Assembly: GCF_049532905.1 (NCBI RefSeq)
Contig: NZ_CP064032.1
Location: 2,852,001 to 2,916,000 of the forward strand
Length of the DNA: 64,000 bases
Reading direction: 5' to 3'
Origin: Dyella_B nitratireducens
GTDB taxonomy: Bacteria; Pseudomonadota; Gammaproteobacteria; Xanthomonadales; Rhodanobacteraceae
Both the position numbers and the translations under genes were made by a program. Below the pieces are notes generated by a model. That model was not told the origin of the DNA, did not search any database, and was given only the letters and a program-made list of their open reading frames with translations. Of the stretch, positions 24,815 to 34,184 are shown piece after piece. How positions within the stretch are numbered: position 1 is the first letter of the stretch; every line of letters begins with the position of its first letter.

Positions 24815-25981
24815 ATGTCTGCCACCATTCCGTTTGCGGGCAAGTTACATCGCAGCTTTCTGCGTGGCGATGATCCCGACGCCACGGTTTCGGCGAACGA
24901 GCGCGAACTGCTGGATCTCGTACGCAAAAGCGGCACCACCACGCGAGCCGAACTGGGACGCGCCACCGGGCTTACTGCGCAATCCGTGATGCGCCTGGTG
25001 GATGAATTGGTCGAGCGCGGCATGTTGCAATTCGGCGACGCCGTACCGCAGGAAGGCCGCGGCAAACCAGCCATGGCCGTGAGCCTGCGCGCCCATTACG
25101 CCTATGCCGCCGGCGTGTCGATCACCACCGATTCGGTCGCCTTGGCGTTGATGGATTTTGCCGGCAACCTGCTAGCTCATCACGACGAACCGATGCCCGC
25201 GCTCGGCCGGGCGGCTCTGGTGCGTCGCGTGCGTACGTTACTCGAACGCCTGCTAAGCAAGGCACGTGTCAACGAACGCCGCCTGTTTGGTGTCGGCCTC
25301 GGTATCACCGGTTTCTTCATTGGTGACGGTGCCAAGGTCAACCCGCCATCTCCACTGGACGAACTCGCGCTGGTGGATCTGGATACGCTGTTCGCGGATG
25401 CATTGAATCATCCGGTATGGCTGGACAACGACGGCAGCGTCGCGGCCATCGGCGAAAGCCTGCATGGGCTGGGGCGGCAATATCGCGACTTCGCCTATTT
25501 CTATTTTGGCCACGGCTTCGGCGGCGGCCTGGTGATGGATGGCCGTTGCATCCGTGGCGCACATGGCAACGCGGGCGAGTTCGCCGGCATGCTGCCGCGG
25601 CTAGGACTCGAACGCGCGGCGCTGGAAACGTTGCGCACACAACTCAACGAGGATGGCTTGCAACTGCCGGACATCCAGTCGCTCATCGATCAGTACGATC
25701 CAAGCTGGCCGGCCATCGAAACCTGGATCAAACGCGTAACACCTGGCTTGTCGGTCATCGCGTCGTCCGTGGTGGCAATCATCGATCCGCAGGCGATCGT
25801 ACTCGGTGGCCGGATTCCGCAAGACCTCGCCAACCGCCTCATCCCCCACATCGTCATCGACAACCTGTCACGCCGCGGGCACACGCGTCCGGTGCCACAC
25901 CTTCTATGCGCACAGACTCCTTACGATGCAGTCGCGACAGGGGCGGCCAGTCTTCCGTTCAAAGAGTGCTTTTTCCGCTGA
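24815..25981 (+). CDS. ROK-family transcriptional regulator (NagC/XylR type)
   Basis: 388 residues from the ATG at 24815, with AAGAAGG as ribosome site. An N-terminal winged helix (about 27-80: ANERELLDLVRKSGTTTRAELGRATGLTAQSVMRLVDELVERGML) precedes a ROK domain with VSLRAHYAYAAGVSITTDSVALALMDFAGNLL, LFGVGLGITGFF, NDGSVAAIGESLHG, YFYFGHGFGGGLVMDG and RGAHGNAGEFAGM. The usual ROK zinc motif CxCGxxGCxE after GNAGE is absent, so the metal site is lost. It probably controls the receptor/glycosidase pair just upstream in response to a sugar. Ligand and target are inferred. Confidence 0.9.
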   Translation: MSATIPFAGKLHRSFLRGDDPDATVSANERELLDLVRKSGTTTRAELGRATGLTAQSVMRLVDELVERGMLQFGDAVPQEGRGKPAMAVSLRAHYAYAAGVSITTDSVALALMDFAGNLLAHHDEPMPALGRAALVRRVRTLLERLLSKARVNERRLFGVGLGITGFFIGDGAKVNPPSPLDELALVDLDTLFADALNHPVWLDNDGSVAAIGESLHGLGRQYRDFAYFYFGHGFGGGLVMDGRCIRGAHGNAGEFAGMLPRLGLERAALETLRTQLNEDGLQLPDIQSLIDQYDPSWPAIETWIKRVTPGLSVIASSVVAIIDPQAIVLGGRIPQDLANRLIPHIVIDNLSRRGHTRPVPHLLCAQTPYDAVATGAASLPFKECFFR

Positions 25982-26001
25982 AACAACTCACTACGCGTTC
26001 G

Positions 26002-27567
26002 TCATGAACTGCAGGAAAGCATCGAACAGCCCGCGCGATGCTTGGCCCATTCGGGACGCTTTTCTGCAAAACGCTCGCGTCCTGGCTGTTCTTCGTAAGG
26101 GTGACGCAGCACGTCGAGCAAAGTATGGATATCGTCGTAGTCGCCTTGCGTCGCGCGATCGATCGCTTCCTGGGCGAGATAATTGCGTAGCACGTAACAG
26201 GGGTTGGCAGCGTTCATGCATTGCACGCGTTGTTCCGGTGTCCACGTATCTTCGCGCACCCGTGCCGCGTAATCGTCCAGCCAGCGCAGGAAATCGGCTT
26301 CCGCGGATTCGCGCTTGGCACCGTCGTAGAACGCATGACGTAGTGGTGCCAGTTGCGGTGCGTGTGGATCAACGCGACTGAGTGCGCGGAAGAACAAAGT
26401 CATGTCCACTTCCGCCTTTTGCATCAGTTGCTGCAACGTTTCCATGCGCGTGACATCGTCGTCGCGGCACGCCGAGAACCCGAGCTTGGCGGCAATATCA
26501 CGACGCGCCTGCAAGCTGTATTCGGCCACGTAGCGATCCAACCCCGCCTGCAACGGTGCGATGTCGCCAAACAACGGTGCAATGGCTGCCGCGAGACGGC
26601 TGAGATTCCACCACGCCACATTGGGTTGCTGACCGAAACGGTAGCGGCGGCGCATGGCATCGGTCGTGTTGGGTGTCCACTCTGGATCGAAATCATCAAT
26701 CCAGCCATACGGACCGTAATCGATGGTGAGGCCGAGTACCGACATGTTGTCGGTATTCATCACACCATGTACGAAGCCGACGCGCATCCAATGCGCGATC
26801 ATGATGGCCGTACGTGCGCAAACGTCGGCAAACCAATCGGCGTAGTGCGTTTCGACGCTGCCGCCCAGATGCAGAAAGTCGCGGCGAATGGTGAAGTCGA
26901 CCAACTGGCGCAGCAGATCGATCTCACCACGTGAAGCCGGCAACTCGAAATGCCCGAAGCGAATGAACGACGGCGCCACGCGGCAGACGATCGCACCCGG
27001 CTCGTCCTGCGGGTGGCCGTCGTAGAACATGTCGCGTTCCACGACGTCGCCCGTCACCACCAGGCTCAGTGCACGCGTGGTCGGCACCCCGAGATGATGC
27101 ATGGCTTCGCTGCAAAGAAATTCGCGGATCGACGAACGCAGTACCGCGCGTCCGTCTGCTCCGCGCGAATACGGCGTGCTGCCTGCACCCTTGAGCTGCA
27201 GCTCCCAGCGTTTGCCTTGCGCCGTCACCACCTCACCCAAGGAAATGGCCCGCCCATCGCCTAGCTGCCCGGCCCACACGCCGAACTGGTGCCCGCCGTA
27301 ATTGGACGCCCATGGCTGCATGCCTTCGAGCACGCCATTGCCGCCGAACACGTGCGCAAAAAACGGGCTGGCGATGTCGGCATCCGTGAAGCCCAACTCC
27401 GCCGCCATTTCAGGCGACCAGGCGACAGCACGCGGCGCCGACACGGGACTCGGATCCACCCGTGAATACAGCGCGCCCGCGACTTGGCGAGCGCCGTGGC
27501 CACGATCCGGATCACCCGGCAATTCACGAACGAACGTGTTATCGAACTTGAGTGGTGTAAGTGTCAT
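26002..27567 (-). CDS. selO: protein adenylyltransferase SelO family
   Basis: 521 residues, a pseudokinase-fold enzyme (SelO/YdiU) that transfers AMP to proteins in the family members studied. Diagnostic segments are PWASNYGGHQFGVWAGQLGDGRAISLGE, WELQLKGAGSTPYSRGADGRAVLRSSIREFL, SEAMHHLGVPTTRALSLV, FVHGVMNTDNMSVLGLTIDYGPYGWIDDFD and NPCYVLRNYLAQEAI. The C terminus SCSS places Cys519 where eukaryotic SelO has selenocysteine. Length is normal. The stop is 20 bases from the convergent ROK stop. Confidence 0.95.
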   Translation of the reverse strand: MTLTPLKFDNTFVRELPGDPDRGHGARQVAGALYSRVDPSPVSAPRAVAWSPEMAAELGFTDADIASPFFAHVFGGNGVLEGMQPWASNYGGHQFGVWAGQLGDGRAISLGEVVTAQGKRWELQLKGAGSTPYSRGADGRAVLRSSIREFLCSEAMHHLGVPTTRALSLVVTGDVVERDMFYDGHPQDEPGAIVCRVAPSFIRFGHFELPASRGEIDLLRQLVDFTIRRDFLHLGGSVETHYADWFADVCARTAIMIAHWMRVGFVHGVMNTDNMSVLGLTIDYGPYGWIDDFDPEWTPNTTDAMRRRYRFGQQPNVAWWNLSRLAAAIAPLFGDIAPLQAGLDRYVAEYSLQARRDIAAKLGFSACRDDDVTRMETLQQLMQKAEVDMTLFFRALSRVDPHAPQLAPLRHAFYDGAKRESAEADFLRWLDDYAARVREDTWTPEQRVQCMNAANPCYVLRNYLAQEAIDRATQGDYDDIHTLLDVLRHPYEEQPGRERFAEKRPEWAKHRAGCSMLSCSS

Positions 27568-27715
27568 AGAAACGATATTCGGGCGATGCCAGCTTGGTGC
27601 AAGGCAACAAAAATGCGAGCCGCCTCACGATCTTCACGGTACCTATACATCTGCGGTTAAAGCTTGGTACAGTTTGCTCGCGGCTACGCAGGGGTAGTCG
27701 ATGGAGTGAACAACT

Positions 27716-27916
27716 ATGCACATGCTTCTCGCTCGTTCCGCCTTTGTACGCGGAATGCAGCTGGTAGCAGGGATGCTTTCAAACCACACGCAGGACACTC
27801 ACACGCCGGCCGTCAATGACACGCTTGCGGAATTCAAGCTGGTCTCCTGGACATCCAACGCACGGTCGCGACGCGAAGACGAACTGGCCCGCAGCCAGAT
27901 GCAAATCGAGCCTTGA
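27716..27916 (+). CDS. small hypothetical protein
   Basis: A 66-codon frame with GGAG 9 bases before the ATG (27703-27706), placed alone between the divergent SelO start and the convergent pseudouridine synthase stop. It reads MHMLLARSAFVRGMQLVAGM at the start and has a hydrophilic, Arg/Glu-rich end. No signal, transmembrane segment or known domain is apparent. Codon use is ordinary for the window. Support is positional only; I cannot name a function. Confidence 0.45.
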   Translation: MHMLLARSAFVRGMQLVAGMLSNHTQDTHTPAVNDTLAEFKLVSWTSNARSRREDELARSQMQIEP

Positions 27917-27933
27917 ATGACGATGCCGACGGC

Positions 27934-28644
27934 TCACGCAGCTGTCGGCTCAAAGAGTCGCGCGATGTCATTGGCGTAAAGCTGACGCCACTCACCCGAT
28001 GGCAAGTCCTGCAGCTGCAACTGCCCAATGGCCGTGCGCTGCAAGGTTTCCACGTGATTGCCGGTGGCAGCGAACATCCGGCGCACCTGGTGATAGCGCC
28101 CTTCCGTGATCGACAGCCGCGCATGCCGCGGCCCAAGCACGTCCAGCTTTGCCGGCAACAATGGTGTGGTTTCCGATTCCAGCATCAGCGTGCCGCTGGC
28201 AAATAGCGCTTCTTCGTCGCCGCTGAGATCCTGCGCAAGCGTGGCCTCGTACACCTTGGTGATGTTCGCGCGCGGCGAGATGATCCGGTGCAGCAGCGCA
28301 CCGTCATCGGTGATGAGCAGCATGCCGGATGTATCACGGTCCAGCCGGCCAACGGTGGACAGTGCCGGGCTGCGCTGTCGATAGCGCGGTGGTAGCAAGT
28401 CATACACCACGCGGCCTGGATCCTTGCGCGAACACGTCACGCCTAACGGTTTGTGCATCATCAGGATGATGCCGGCGGGCGGATCGAGCGGCTCGCCATC
28501 GATATGGATCTGCGCGTGCTCCACCTTGTCATCAGCGTACAGCACCTCACCCTCGGGACTAGTGATGCGTCCTTCGCGGAACATCCATGCAACGTCCTTG
28601 CGGCTGCCATAGCCGAGATTGGCGATCAGCTTGACCAGCCTCAT
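27934..28644 (-). CDS. RsuA-family rRNA pseudouridine synthase
   Basis: 236 residues from the ATG at 28644. An N-terminal S4-like RNA-binding domain (MRLVKLIANLGYGSRKDVAWMFREGRIT) is followed by the RsuA/RluB/E/F catalytic domain. Its signature GRLDRDTSGMLLITDDG contains the catalytic Asp102, and EGRYHQVRRMFAATGNHV is also present. It most resembles 16S rRNA pseudouridine-516 synthase RsuA, but RluE/F-like specificity cannot be excluded. The start overlaps the stop of the RsmC-like gene (ATGA), a sensible pairing of two 16S rRNA modification enzymes. A GCCGAC hairpin at its 3' end (27926-27950) may be a shared terminator. Confidence 0.9.
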   Translation of the reverse strand: MRLVKLIANLGYGSRKDVAWMFREGRITSPEGEVLYADDKVEHAQIHIDGEPLDPPAGIILMMHKPLGVTCSRKDPGRVVYDLLPPRYRQRSPALSTVGRLDRDTSGMLLITDDGALLHRIISPRANITKVYEATLAQDLSGDEEALFASGTLMLESETTPLLPAKLDVLGPRHARLSITEGRYHQVRRMFAATGNHVETLQRTAIGQLQLQDLPSGEWRQLYANDIARLFEPTAA

Positions 28645-29708
28645 GCGCGTATGCCTCTTGCTTCGATGACTTTGAAACCATCCTGCACGACCACGGTACG
28701 CACGTGTTCGAAGTGCGTCGCCAGCGTGGCTTCGTAAGGCAGGTGACGATTGGCCACCAGCCACAAACTTCCGTGCGGCAGCAGGGCGTGCGCTGCCTGC
28801 GTGATGAAGGCACGGCCCAGGTCCGGCAAATCCGCCCTGCCCTGGTGGAAAGGTGGATTGCAGACCACCGCATCGTAATGGCGTTCCACGCCCTGGGTAA
28901 CGTCATGCCAGTGCAGTTCGAACGCAAGCTCACGCGCGTGTTCGTGCATAGCATGCTCGATATTGAGCCGCGCCGGCTCCAACGCACGCGCTTCGGCTTC
29001 ATAGAGATCAAGCACGGTGACGCTCGGGCAACGCGCGACGATCTGCGCAGCGAGATAACCGTAGCCCGCGCCGAAGTCGGCGACGCGGCCGTGCAGATCT
29101 TCGGGCAGATGTTCTGCGAGCAAGGCGGACGCGATATCCACGCGATCCCACGCGAACAAGCCGGGCCTGCTGACGTAGCCGGCGGCGTTGGCATGCGGAC
29201 GATTGAGATTGAGCCACGCTTCAAGCAATGTTTGATCGCACGCGGTATCCGATACACCCCAGAACACGCGGCACTTGTGCTTGGAAAGATGACTCACCGA
29301 ACCCAGCAACGCCGCAAGATCGGCTTGCGCGGATTTCGCACCCTCCGCGTTCGGCACGCACGCCACCACCACACCACCACCCTCGGCATGACGCGCCGCC
29401 TTGGCGAACCAGGTACGCGCTTCTTCACGTTGGCGCGGCGGCAGCAGCAGTACCAGGTTGAAGCGCGACTCGGCGTCGGCTTCGTCTACCTTGTAACCGC
29501 TGCGCACCAGCGTTTCCGCAAACGGCTTGAAGCTCTGTTCGTACACCCAATGCCGCTGCGCGACTTCGCGCAGGCGAAAGCCGTCGCGGGCACGCAGGAA
29601 CAACACGCTGCCTTCAGTAGGCAGGTGCAGCGAGCCATCCGTGAGAGGTAGGAAGAGTGCGTCCAGTACCGCTTCGGGCGCGGATGCGTGAAAACCGGGC
29701 GTGGTCAA
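28641..29708 (-). CDS. rsmC: RsmC-type 16S rRNA (guanine-N2) methyltransferase
   Basis: 355 residues. Two tandem Rossmann-like halves are seen: a degenerate N-terminal one and a C-terminal active methyltransferase domain with VADFGAGYGYLAAQI (SAM motif I), VLDLYEAEARALEPARLN and the catalytic NPPFHQG near residue 275. This is the RsmC/RsmD-like pattern for N2 methylation of G1207 of 16S rRNA. The start codon appears to be TTG at 29708 (MTTPGFHASAPEAVLDALF), as no suitable ATG exists nearby. It is translationally coupled to the downstream pseudouridine synthase. Confidence 0.88.
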   Translation of the reverse strand: MTTPGFHASAPEAVLDALFLPLTDGSLHLPTEGSVLFLRARDGFRLREVAQRHWVYEQSFKPFAETLVRSGYKVDEADAESRFNLVLLLPPRQREEARTWFAKAARHAEGGGVVVACVPNAEGAKSAQADLAALLGSVSHLSKHKCRVFWGVSDTACDQTLLEAWLNLNRPHANAAGYVSRPGLFAWDRVDIASALLAEHLPEDLHGRVADFGAGYGYLAAQIVARCPSVTVLDLYEAEARALEPARLNIEHAMHEHARELAFELHWHDVTQGVERHYDAVVCNPPFHQGRADLPDLGRAFITQAAHALLPHGSLWLVANRHLPYEATLATHFEHVRTVVVQDGFKVIEARGIRA

Positions 29709-29832
29709 ACGGAAGTGTCCGGTGAAAACAGAGCGCGTATTTTATGCGTGTACTGCAGAAGGCGCTGCGGTCCCTAGATGTCCCGAGTCCATCGTCGCCC
29801 AGGCAAAAGCCGGGGCAACGAATCCGGAGGCT

Positions 29833-31830
29833 TCAGCTGTTGCGCCCCATCCGCGCAATCCACCGATACATCGCAAACGTCACCGCCACAAAGGCGATGC
29901 TGCCAATCCACACCGATGCATTCTCAAAGCTGTCACCCACCAGCGCGAGCGGCGCGGGCTTGCCGGAGAACACCACGATGGCCGCCACCAGCACGCCGAT
30001 GATGCTTTCGCCGACGATCAGGCCGGATGCCAACAACACGCCAAGCTGCTTGGTGGCTTCCGCCTTCGGCGTGCGGTCCGCACGCTTGTCGAAATACCAA
30101 CCGACGATGGCGCCCACGACGATCATCAAGGTGGTGGAAGTCGGCAGATACATGCCCAGCCCCACCGCAAGGGGTGGCAGGCGCACGGATTTGGTGGTGC
30201 CCGCGAGAATCGCATCCAACACGATCAAGCCCACACCAATGGCTGCGCCGATGCCGATCAGGCTCCAATCGATGTTGTTCTGGATCACGCCCTGCGCCAG
30301 CGCGGAGATCAAACCAGCCTGCGGTGCGGGCAGCGCATGCGCAGGGTCCACGCCCGGCGCACCGAGGAAACCGTAGGCCTTGTTGAGCAGATCCAGCACC
30401 GGCGGAATCACAATCGCACCGGCGATCACGCCGATCACCAGCGCTGCCTGCTGGCGCCATGGCGTGGCGTTCACCAATTGGCCGGTCTTCAGATCCTGCA
30501 GATTGTTGTTGGCGATCGCCGCCACAGCGAACACCACCGAGGTGATGAACAGCGCAAAGGCCACCAGCGCCTTGCCCGAATCCGCCGGCAGGTCGGACTT
30601 CACACCCGCCACCAGCAGCAGCGCGGCAATGATCACCACCAGGATGCCGATGCCGGAGAGTGGACTGTTGGACGAACCGATCAGGCCCGCCATGTAGCCG
30701 CACACCGTCGACACCAGGAAGCTGAGGATCAGCACGAACAGCACGCCGCCGATCACCAGCAGCGTGGTGTGCGAAGCCAGTCCGCTGATCACGCTGAAGT
30801 GTCCCAGCAGGTAGGCGACCGGAATCATGCAGAGCAGCACGATGATGCCGACGATGCCGATCGGCATGTCCCGCTCGGTCAGCGGCAGCGTGTCGCCCTT
30901 GCCGGACTTGCGCACGCGCGACGCAGCCATCGCCGACGTGAGACCGCTGACGACCGGCTTGACCAGCTTGAGCAGGGTCCAGATGGCCGCCACGCCGATC
31001 GTGCCTGCGCCGACAAAGCGCACGTATTTGCTCCAGATGCCCTGCGCGACATCCGCCACATCGCCGGCAGCCGGATGCAGCAGGCTGAAATGCGGCACCG
31101 CCCAGCCCCAGCTGATGATGGCGCCGACCAGCATCGCAATGCCCACCCACAGGCCCACCAGGTGCCCCACCGCAAACAGCGCGAACGAAAGCGAAAAGTC
31201 GTAGCCGCTGGTCGCGCCGCGATCGCCGACGCGGAAGTACTGCGCGAGATCCGAGGCGAACAGCTTGGTCTGCACCACCACGTAGAACAGCGCCGAGACG
31301 ATCGAACCGACCACGACCGCCTTGAGTCCTGCGCTACCGCCCTCCACCGCGGCCGAGCCGGAGGCTTCCACCGCTTCGCCGGAGCCCACCTTCAGCACCT
31401 CGGCGCAGGCCACGCCTTCCGGATACGGCAAGTCGGAATCGGTGACCAGCGCGCGGCGCAGCGGGATGGTGTACATCACACCGAGAATGCCGCCCGCGGC
31501 GCAGATGCCGAACGACACCCAGAACGGAAAGCCGGTCCACCAGCCAACGATGATCAGGCCCGGCAGCACGAAGATGATCGAGGACAGCGTGCCAGCCGCC
31601 GAGGCGACGGTCTGCACGATGTTGTTCTCTTGGATCGTCGCGTTCTTCATGGCGCGCAGGATGGCCATGGAGATCACCGCCGCCGGAATCGAGGTGGCGA
31701 AGGTCAGGCCGGCCTTCAGGCCGAAGAACACGTTGGCCGCTGTGAACACCAGCGTGATCACGATGCCGATGATCAGGCCGCGTACGGTGAGTTCGGCGCG
31801 TGGCGCGCCGGGTCCGGGTACTGCATTCAC
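29833..31830 (-). CDS. OPT family oligopeptide transporter
   Basis: 665 residues with about 15 hydrophobic segments, an inner-membrane carrier of the oligopeptide/metal-chelate OPT superfamily. Family features are the N-terminal ELTVRGLIIGIVITLVFTAANVFFGLKAGLTFATSIPAAV, NIVQTVASAAGTLSS, PYPEGVACAEVLKVG and PLSGIGILVVIIAALLL. I chose the GTG at 31830 because GGGGAG lies 7 bases upstream. A TTG at 31845 is also in frame. The substrate (peptides or iron-siderophore-like chelates) cannot be told. It is flanked on the 5' side by a GTAG repeat pair. Confidence 0.92.
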   Translation of the reverse strand: MNAVPGPGAPRAELTVRGLIIGIVITLVFTAANVFFGLKAGLTFATSIPAAVISMAILRAMKNATIQENNIVQTVASAAGTLSSIIFVLPGLIIVGWWTGFPFWVSFGICAAGGILGVMYTIPLRRALVTDSDLPYPEGVACAEVLKVGSGEAVEASGSAAVEGGSAGLKAVVVGSIVSALFYVVVQTKLFASDLAQYFRVGDRGATSGYDFSLSFALFAVGHLVGLWVGIAMLVGAIISWGWAVPHFSLLHPAAGDVADVAQGIWSKYVRFVGAGTIGVAAIWTLLKLVKPVVSGLTSAMAASRVRKSGKGDTLPLTERDMPIGIVGIIVLLCMIPVAYLLGHFSVISGLASHTTLLVIGGVLFVLILSFLVSTVCGYMAGLIGSSNSPLSGIGILVVIIAALLLVAGVKSDLPADSGKALVAFALFITSVVFAVAAIANNNLQDLKTGQLVNATPWRQQAALVIGVIAGAIVIPPVLDLLNKAYGFLGAPGVDPAHALPAPQAGLISALAQGVIQNNIDWSLIGIGAAIGVGLIVLDAILAGTTKSVRLPPLAVGLGMYLPTSTTLMIVVGAIVGWYFDKRADRTPKAEATKQLGVLLASGLIVGESIIGVLVAAIVVFSGKPAPLALVGDSFENASVWIGSIAFVAVTFAMYRWIARMGRNS

Positions 31831-31915
31831 GGGTGGTCTCCCCAAGATGTCCAGCTAGCAAGATTAGCGTGGATCACTCAGGGGATGTTGCCGCGCTGCA
31901 GTGTGTCCCGGTTTC

Positions 31916-31987
31916 GTAGGCTGGGGTGCAAACCCCAACCCCGGCACGCCCATACAGCGTGATGTTGGGGTTTGCACCCCAACCTAC
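31916..31987. repeat. GTAG-type REP pair (inverted)
   Basis: GTAGGCTGGGGTGCAAACCC at 31916 and its inverted copy ending CTAC at 31987 flank about 20 unique bases. It lies in the upstream region of the OPT gene and 7 bases before the stop of the lipoprotein gene. Confidence 0.88.
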
Positions 31988-31993
31988 ACGACG

Positions 31994-32521
31994 TCATCGA
32001 CGCCCAATTTTGCGAATGTCCCCACGCATTTGCGCGGCAATATCTTCTGCGCCATCGGCCAGCAGCTTCGGCAATGCCTGGGCATAAGCCTGATCGCCCC
32101 CGCCACCGGCCACCGACGCGGATGGCTGCGTCTTGTAATCATGCTCGGCCTCAAAGCCGTGCGCCCACAGCGAGCAGTGCACGCCGAGCTCCATGGCGAC
32201 GTTGCCGGGCGACTTGTCTTCATCGACGCGCAGGCTGGTGGTGAGGCCACTGCAGGTCACGACCAGGTCCTGCACGTAACTGGCAGCCAGCTGCCCACCG
32301 AGCTGCGATTGCACGGCCGTCGCCAGGTTCGGCGAAGGTTCCAGCGTGAGCTTGTGATCGAGCCCGCGCACATCGAGCTTGTCCGCACCGCCCGTAACAG
32401 TCAGCCAAGGCGCCGTGCCCGGTTTCACCAGATCGCCGATCGCTGCAGCCTCGTGCACGTTCTGTCCACCGCAGGCACTGAGCAGCGCTGCTGCGGTGGC
32501 GATCACCAAAAAGCGTTTCAT
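31994..32521 (-). CDS. hypothetical lipoprotein
   Basis: 175 residues from the ATG at 32521. A short lipoprotein signal (MKRFLVIATAAALLSACGG, lipobox LSAC, Cys17) precedes a mature domain with LVKPGTAPWLTVTGGADKLDVRGLDHKLTLEPSPNLATAVQSQL, two cysteines (VVTCSGL and GVHCSLW) that may form a disulfide, and a helical C terminus. I do not recognise the family. It is divergent from the S10 carboxypeptidase gene with about 160 bases between the starts. Weak evidence of function; strong evidence of being a real exported protein. Confidence 0.75.
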   Translation of the reverse strand: MKRFLVIATAAALLSACGGQNVHEAAAIGDLVKPGTAPWLTVTGGADKLDVRGLDHKLTLEPSPNLATAVQSQLGGQLAASYVQDLVVTCSGLTTSLRVDEDKSPGNVAMELGVHCSLWAHGFEAEHDYKTQPSASVAGGGGDQAYAQALPKLLADGAEDIAAQMRGDIRKIGRR

Positions 32522-32681
32522 AGGTAACCCCTGTCTCCCCAAAATCAGCGCCGAATTTAATGCAGCGCAGCAACCGCATCAACGCCTGGCCACTCATAAC
32601 GTGATCCATGCCTTTGGGCACAATGCCGCGGGCGCGTGCTTGGCTACCCTTGTGAGATTTGATGTTCTCGAAGGAGCCCTC

Positions 32682-34184
32682 GTGCGCAAGACCCTGCCAT
32701 TCGCCCTGCTCGCTGCACTGCTCGTCACCGCAGCACCCTTGGTTCACGCCGATGACGATGCCAAGCCCGCATCCACGCAAGATGGGGGGAGTGCCGATAC
32801 TCTCCATTTGCCGCCGCTGCCAGCCGACGCGCACGTGAGCCAAACCGCTGAAATCGATGGACACACGCTGCATTACACCGTCACCGTCGGCAAACTGCCG
32901 GTGCGCGACGAGAAAGGCACGGTGACCGGCGAGGTGGTGTTTACGGCTTACACGATGCCCGGCAAGAACCGTCCGGTGACCTTTGCACTCAATGGTGGAC
33001 CCGGTGCTTCGTCGGTGTACCTCAATTTCGGCGCGATTGGCCCGAAGCGGGTGAATTTCGGGGTGGAGGGCTCCAACCCTTCCGACCCGGCAGTGTTGCA
33101 TGACAATCCCGGCACCTGGCTCGGCTTCACCGACCTGATCTTCATCGATCCGATCGGTACCGGCTACAGCCGTGCCTTGGTACCGCAGGACAAGGCCACC
33201 AAGCTTTTCTACAGCACCGACAATGACATCACGTACCTGTCGCGCATCGTCTACGACTGGCTGGTGAAGAACGGCCGCATGGAATCGCGCAAGTATCTGG
33301 TCGGTGAAAGCTACGGCGGCTTCCGCGGACCGCGCATTACCGAATATCTGCAGACACAGCTCGGCGTGGCAATGAACGGCGTGGTGCTGCTGTCGCCGTA
33401 TCTGGATGCCGCGGCCTCCGACAACGAAAACGTCTCGCCGCTACCGTGGATGTTGACGCTGCCTTCGATTGCCGCCGCGCATCTGGAGCGCGACCACCAG
33501 CTGACGGCCGAAGCAATGGCGCCAATCATCGACTACACACGCGGTGACTACGCAGTCGCCTTGATGAAGGGACACACCGATCCGGCCGCCACCGATGCAA
33601 TGATCAAGAAAGTGACCGAACTGACCGGCCTCGATCCGGTGTTCGTCAAGCGCTCCGGCGGACGCCTGGAAACACAGGCTTATCTGCGCGAGGTATATCG
33701 CAGCGAGGGCAAGCTCGGCAGCCGCTACGACTCCAACGTCACCGCGTGGGATCCCTTCCCCTATGCACCGCACCAGGTCGGCGGCGACCCGATCCTCAAC
33801 GGCATCATCGCGCCGACCACCACGGCGATGGTCAACTTCGTCACGCAGACCGTGGGCTGGAAATACTACGGCCGCTACAACGCGCTGAGCTATGACGTGA
33901 ACAAGGCCTGGCACGAAGACGATGACGCTAACGAGGGCTCGGCGAAACAGCTGCGCGAAGCCGTCGCCAACGATCCCAACCTGCACGTGCTGATCGCACA
34001 CGGCTGGGACGATCTGTCCTGCCCGTTCATGGCCTCCGTCCTGATCGTGGATCAGATGCCGGACATGGGCGATCCGACACGCGTACAGGTGAAGGAATAT
34101 CCCGGCGGTCACATGTTCTATACGCGGCCGTCCAGCCAGGCGGCTTTTCTTCAGGACGTCAAGACGATGTATGGCGCGCGCTGA
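32682..34184 (+). CDS. S10 family serine carboxypeptidase, exported
   Basis: 500 residues from a GTG at 32682, preceded by AAGGAG with 5-base spacing. The signal peptide is VRKTLPFALLAALLVTAAPLVHAD. The catalytic triad of the serine carboxypeptidase family is complete: Ser210 in GESYGG, Asp443 or Asp444 in GWDDLSCPF and His477 in GGHMFY. The oxyanion segment LNGGPGASS lies near 105-113. S10 enzymes remove C-terminal amino acids, often at acidic pH, and in Xanthomonadales they are secreted. The frame extends to 32379, but the extension overlaps the divergent lipoprotein and lacks a signal. Confidence 0.92.
   Translation: MRKTLPFALLAALLVTAAPLVHADDDAKPASTQDGGSADTLHLPPLPADAHVSQTAEIDGHTLHYTVTVGKLPVRDEKGTVTGEVVFTAYTMPGKNRPVTFALNGGPGASSVYLNFGAIGPKRVNFGVEGSNPSDPAVLHDNPGTWLGFTDLIFIDPIGTGYSRALVPQDKATKLFYSTDNDITYLSRIVYDWLVKNGRMESRKYLVGESYGGFRGPRITEYLQTQLGVAMNGVVLLSPYLDAAASDNENVSPLPWMLTLPSIAAAHLERDHQLTAEAMAPIIDYTRGDYAVALMKGHTDPAATDAMIKKVTELTGLDPVFVKRSGGRLETQAYLREVYRSEGKLGSRYDSNVTAWDPFPYAPHQVGGDPILNGIIAPTTTAMVNFVTQTVGWKYYGRYNALSYDVNKAWHEDDDANEGSAKQLREAVANDPNLHVLIAHGWDDLSCPFMASVLIVDQMPDMGDPTRVQVKEYPGGHMFYTRPSSQAAFLQDVKTMYGAR

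Noticed and set aside
29701..31962. 753-residue plus-strand frame
   Set aside because: It is the antisense shadow of the OPT transporter, rich in His/Gln/Arg from reverse-reading hydrophobic codons, with no start context or domain.
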